In this document: positions 61,066 to 64,000 of the stretch, one piece after another
Numbering within the stretch: position 1 is the first letter of the stretch
Layout of the letters: every line of letters begins with the position of its first letter
Assembly (NCBI RefSeq): GCF_024172185.1
Contig: NZ_JAMZEC010000001.1
Span: forward strand, 5,414,001 to 5,478,000
Reading direction: 5' to 3'
DNA length: 64,000 nucleotides
DNA from: Nonomuraea roseoviolacea subsp. carminata
GTDB taxonomy: Bacteria; Actinomycetota; Actinomycetes; Streptosporangiales; Streptosporangiaceae
Position numbers and translations under genes: made by a program
Notes under the pieces: generated by a model
Database searches by the model: none
Told to the model about the DNA's origin: nothing
Seen by the model: the letters and a program-made list of their open reading frames with translations, nothing else

Positions 61066-61088
61066 CTCGTGAGCAAGGAGGCAAGTCC

Positions 61089-62090
61089 ATGACCATGACG
61101 GCACTGTTCCCCGGTCGCTCCCCGGCCGGCGGCGACCATGTGACAGACGTGTACCGCTACGCCGCCCGCAAGGGCGCGATCGAGTCGGTCGAGGCGGCCG
61201 CCGAGGACCTCGGCCTGGCCGTGCGCGAGGTGAGCGCGGCGGTGGAGCACCTGGTGGAGAGCCGGCTGCTGCGGGTGGACGACAGCGCGGGCCTGCGGTT
61301 CACGCCCGTGGACCCGGAGCTGGCCGCCGCCTCGCTCGTGTCGTCCGTCGAGCGGGAGATCTACCAGCGGCGCGAGCTGATCGACCAGATCCGGGAGCGG
61401 ATCGGCACGTTCCAGCCCGACTACATCGCGGCGGAGGCGTCCACGGCCCCGCGCGCCGTGGACTACCTGGTGGGCTCCATGGAGGTGCGCGGCTTCCTCA
61501 AGACCGCCAGCGACGGCTGCCGCGACGAGGTGCTGGTGCTCCAGGCGGGCGGCGGCGTGACCGGCGACCTGTCGGAGACGTTCCTCGCCCTGCTGGCCAG
61601 GGGAGTGGTGGTGCGCATCATCTGCCAGCACCGCAACCGGGGCGACGTGTCCACCCGCATGCGGATGAAGCGGCTCACCGACGCGGGCGCGGTCGTCTAC
61701 ACGCTGAGCCACATCCCGCGCTCGGCGGTGGTGTTCGACCGCTCGCTGGTCGTCATGTTCGGCTCCGGCGGCGAGGAGGCGAACGTCGCGCGGGTCCGCG
61801 ACCACGGCATCGCGCAGTTCTTCCTCGACCTGTTCAACCACCTGTGGGAGATGGCCACGCCCCTGGAGGGCATCGAGTTCGGCTACGCCGACGTGGCCGA
61901 CGACCTCCAGCAGTCCATCGCCGCGCTGATGGCCAAGGGCTACACCGACGAGGTCGTGGCCAGGAAGCTCGGCATGTCGGTGCGGAGCTGCCGCCGGCAC
62001 ATCGCCACGCTGATGCGCGACCTCGACGCGACCAGCAGGTTCCAGGCGGGGGTGGCGGCGGCCAGGAGCTTCCTGCGCAACGCCGGCTGA
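61089..62090 (+). CDS. TrmB/LuxR-like transcriptional regulator
   Basis: A 333-aa regulator. It has an N-terminal winged helix (~18-75, VYRYAARKGAIESVEAAAEDLGLAVREVSAAVEHLVESRLLR), a middle domain (~95-250) resembling the phospholipase-D-like sensor of TrmB-type proteins, and a C-terminal LuxR helix-turn-helix (LMAKGYTDEVVARKLGMSVRSCRRHIATLMRDL). This architecture is common beside actinomycete natural-product genes. AAGGAGG lies 6 nt before ATG 61089. Converges with the cysteine desulfurase. Confidence 0.85.
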   Translation: MTMTALFPGRSPAGGDHVTDVYRYAARKGAIESVEAAAEDLGLAVREVSAAVEHLVESRLLRVDDSAGLRFTPVDPELAAASLVSSVEREIYQRRELIDQIRERIGTFQPDYIAAEASTAPRAVDYLVGSMEVRGFLKTASDGCRDEVLVLQAGGGVTGDLSETFLALLARGVVVRIICQHRNRGDVSTRMRMKRLTDAGAVVYTLSHIPRSAVVFDRSLVVMFGSGGEEANVARVRDHGIAQFFLDLFNHLWEMATPLEGIEFGYADVADDLQQSIAALMAKGYTDEVVARKLGMSVRSCRRHIATLMRDLDATSRFQAGVAAARSFLRNAG

Positions 62091-62113
62091 CCGCCACCCC
62101 CGCCTCCACGACG

Positions 62114-63283
62114 TCAGACGACCTGGTGGCCGCGCATCGCGACGGCCACCCCGGCCAGGCCCCGGGCGCGCTCGACGACCGTCTCCACGCCGGTCACCAG
62201 GTCCTCGAACGACATCCGCGGGTCCAGGCAGATCCGGACGGAGCTGTTGGCGTCCTCGGCGTCCACCCCGATGGCGGTCAGCACGTACGAGGGCTCCTGC
62301 GACCCGGAGTTGCAGGCCGACCCGGTGGACAGCGCCACCGTGGTCAGGCTGGAGACCAGGCTCTCGCCGCGCACCCCCGGCAGGACCACGTTGAGCACGT
62401 GCGGCACGCCGCCCCTCGGGTCGCCGTTCAGGCGCAGGCCCGGGATTCCGGCGGCGAGGATGTCCAGCGCCGTCGCGCGCAGCTCGCGCACCCGCCGCAG
62501 GTCCGCCTCGGCCCGCGCCAGCGCCAGCTCCGCCGCCTTGCCCAGGCCCACCACCAGGTGCGTGGGGACGGTGCCGCTGCGCAGCTCGTACTGCCCGCCG
62601 CCGAACATGACCGGCCGCAGCCGGTGCCGGATCTCCGGCCGCACGTACAGGGCGCCGACGCCCTTCGGGCCGCGCAGCTTGTGCGCCGACAGCGACAGCA
62701 GGTCGATCTCCGCCTCCCGCACGTCGATCGGCACCCGCCCGGCCGCCTGCGCCGCGTCCACGTGCAGCAGGGCGCCCACGTCGTGGCAGAGCGCGGCCAT
62801 CGCGTGGACCGGCTGCACGGTGCCGATCTCGCTGTTCACCCAGGCGGCCGTGGCCACCCGCGTGTGCAGGTCGAGCAGCCCGTCGAGGTGGACCAGGTCC
62901 ACCTGGCCGTCCGGGCCGACCCGGACCGTCCGCGCGTCCACGCCGCGCGCCGCGAGCGCGCGGCCGACCGCCAGCGACGACTTGTGGTCGGTCGGGCAGA
63001 ACACCCCGTTGACCGGCGCCCGGTCGTCGTGGGCGAACGCGCCGAGCAGCGCGATGTTGTTGCTCTCGGTCGCGCCGGAGGTGAACAGCAGCGCGTCCGG
63101 GTCGGCGCCGACCAGCCGCGCCACCGACTCGGCCGCCGCGTCCACGGCCCGGCGGGCCCGCTTGCCCAGCACGTGCGGCGACGACGGGTTGCCGAACTCC
63201 TCGCGCAGGTACGGCAGCATCGCGTCCAGCACCTCGTCGTCGACGCGGGTGGTGGCGCAGGCGTCCAGGTAGATGACCTTCAT
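62114..63283 (-). CDS. Cysteine desulfurase (IscS/NifS family)
   Basis: A 389-aa PLP enzyme taking sulfur from cysteine as a protein persulfide. PLP lysine K202 (SLSAHKLRGPKGVGALY), 'FTSGATESNN', and the reactive Cys324 on its flexible loop (STGSACNSGSQEPSYVL). The Ser-x-x-Ser-Ala-Cys loop is of the long, class I type. It is transcribed after a Cys-containing unknown protein with a 4-bp gap. It could serve Fe-S assembly, but its pairing at the cluster edge suggests sulfur delivery to a pathway step. Confidence 0.92.
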   Translation of the reverse strand: MKVIYLDACATTRVDDEVLDAMLPYLREEFGNPSSPHVLGKRARRAVDAAAESVARLVGADPDALLFTSGATESNNIALLGAFAHDDRAPVNGVFCPTDHKSSLAVGRALAARGVDARTVRVGPDGQVDLVHLDGLLDLHTRVATAAWVNSEIGTVQPVHAMAALCHDVGALLHVDAAQAAGRVPIDVREAEIDLLSLSAHKLRGPKGVGALYVRPEIRHRLRPVMFGGGQYELRSGTVPTHLVVGLGKAAELALARAEADLRRVRELRATALDILAAGIPGLRLNGDPRGGVPHVLNVVLPGVRGESLVSSLTTVALSTGSACNSGSQEPSYVLTAIGVDAEDANSSVRICLDPRMSFEDLVTGVETVVERARGLAGVAVAMRGHQVV

Positions 63284-63287
63284 GGCG

Positions 63288-63986
63288 TCAGCTCCTGAGG
63301 GTGCTGACGGTGACGAGCTTGGCGTAGATGTCGTCGGTGGACATCTCGCCGCTGCCGCCCGGGTCGGCGATCACCACGCGCATGTCCGGCAGGCCGTACA
63401 GGTTGAGCGCGATGTCCACGCCCGTCTGGACCGGCATCAGGCACTCGCCCGGCGCGAAGATCAGCAGGTTGCGGTAGCCGGCCTTGTGCACCTCCGACAC
63501 CATCTCGGTGATCTCGCCCGCGCAGCCGGTGATGCCGCAGCTGATCAGCGTGCGGTAGTTGCCGTCGGCGTCCACGAACGCCACCTCGGCGTCGCGCCGC
63601 CCGGTGTCGTCGGCGGCGTCGAGGTAGCGCTTCTCCAGCAGGCCCTGCTTGACTAAGCGGTCGGCGGCCTTCTGGAAGCGGTACTTCAGCCACGTCTCGG
63701 GGAAGGCGAGCTGGTGCTTGCGGCTCGGCAGCACCAGCTCGGCGGGCAGGCCGTAGTCGCACAGCGCCTTCTCGTACGAGGTGGGCAGCGTGGTGAAGCC
63801 CTCGAAGAACTCCGCCCGCAGCTCGCTGGCCGGGCGGCCGTGGGCCGGCACGTACTGCCAGTCGTTGATCAGCAGGAGCAGCCGGCCGGAGACGCCCGCC
63901 TCGGCGTACTCGCCCAGCAGGTCGAGCGACAGCTCCCACGTGTAGCCCGGGAAGATGCCGACGCGGCCCGCCACGCGGCGGCGCAT
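63288..63986 (-). CDS. Unknown protein with conserved-looking cysteines
   Basis: A 232-aa soluble protein with no recognised family. It starts 'MRRRVAGRVGIFPGYTWELSLDLLGEYAEAG' and has 'LISCGITGCAGEITEMVSEV' and 'LIFAPGECLMPVQTGVDIALNLYG'. The C-x4-C pair and the P-G-E-C motif could accept sulfur from the desulfurase encoded 4 bp downstream. ATG 63986 follows AGAAGGACGAGACC; a further upstream partner gene may lie outside the window. Confidence 0.6.
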   Translation of the reverse strand: MRRRVAGRVGIFPGYTWELSLDLLGEYAEAGVSGRLLLLINDWQYVPAHGRPASELRAEFFEGFTTLPTSYEKALCDYGLPAELVLPSRKHQLAFPETWLKYRFQKAADRLVKQGLLEKRYLDAADDTGRRDAEVAFVDADGNYRTLISCGITGCAGEITEMVSEVHKAGYRNLLIFAPGECLMPVQTGVDIALNLYGLPDMRVVIADPGGSGEMSTDDIYAKLVTVSTLRS

Positions 63987-64000
63987 GGTCTCGTCCTTCT

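Overview
The window is very GC-rich DNA with dense, often overlapping genes, many GTG starts, actinobacterial regulator families (SARP, LAL/LuxR, TetR, LacI) and bldA-type TTA codons. It comes from a filamentous actinomycete. A Streptosporangiaceae/Nonomuraea-like host is a guess from gene content, not something the sequence proves.

Left third (1 to about 19.4 kb): ordinary chromosome. From the left edge it holds a partial amidohydrolase divergent from a LacI regulator, a DinB-like protein, an ArsR-SRPBCC fusion with its operator, a decayed Tat-signal gene, and an SNF2 helicase with a 59-aa upstream gene. Next come tRNA-Lys(CTT) with a strong terminator, a nucleoside hydrolase, OsmC, a membrane protein plus ApbE, a holin-like membrane protein and an aromatic ammonia-lyase homologue with an altered MIO motif. 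It ends with an alpha/beta hydrolase/TetR pair, a NADAR protein, a GH6 cellulase, an SMP-30 lactonase and a GH92 mannosidase.

Middle and right (about 19.4 kb to the right edge): one large biosynthetic gene cluster. (i) Supply and control: carboxyltransferase beta subunit, DUF5988-like protein, LAL regulator, 2-isopropylmalate synthase, UbiA-type prenyltransferase, two-component pair, Sfp-type PPTase, SARP. (ii) Deoxysugar genes: RmlA, RmlB, 2,3-dehydratase, C-methyltransferase, 5-epimerase, PLP aminotransferase, an aldo/keto reductase and a glycosyltransferase. Together these predict a vancosamine-like TDP-3-amino-3-C-methyl-2,3,6-trideoxy-L-hexose. (iii) A collinear operon, 41.9-58.9 kb, for a reducing type II polyketide system: ketoreductase, ACP, dehydratase, GcvT-like protein, a fused KS-CLF, nitroreductase, FAD oxygenase, hydrolases, malonyltransferase, two AcpS-related proteins, a SnoaL-ABM-zinc-ribbon fusion, a cytosolic beta-helix protein and an ABC exporter. 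A TnpB element sits between RmlB and RmlA. A further regulator and a cysteine-desulfurase pair lie at the right edge.

Expected logic: malonyl-CoA made with the carboxyltransferase is loaded by the malonyltransferase on the ACP. The KS-CLF with KR and DH then builds a reduced or polyene chain. Flavoenzymes tailor it, perhaps with prenylation, the amino sugar is attached, and the product is exported by the ABC system. A TAGGGGT(T) element recurs in the promoter regions of the left half of the cluster and probably marks a shared regulon. The product was not identified.
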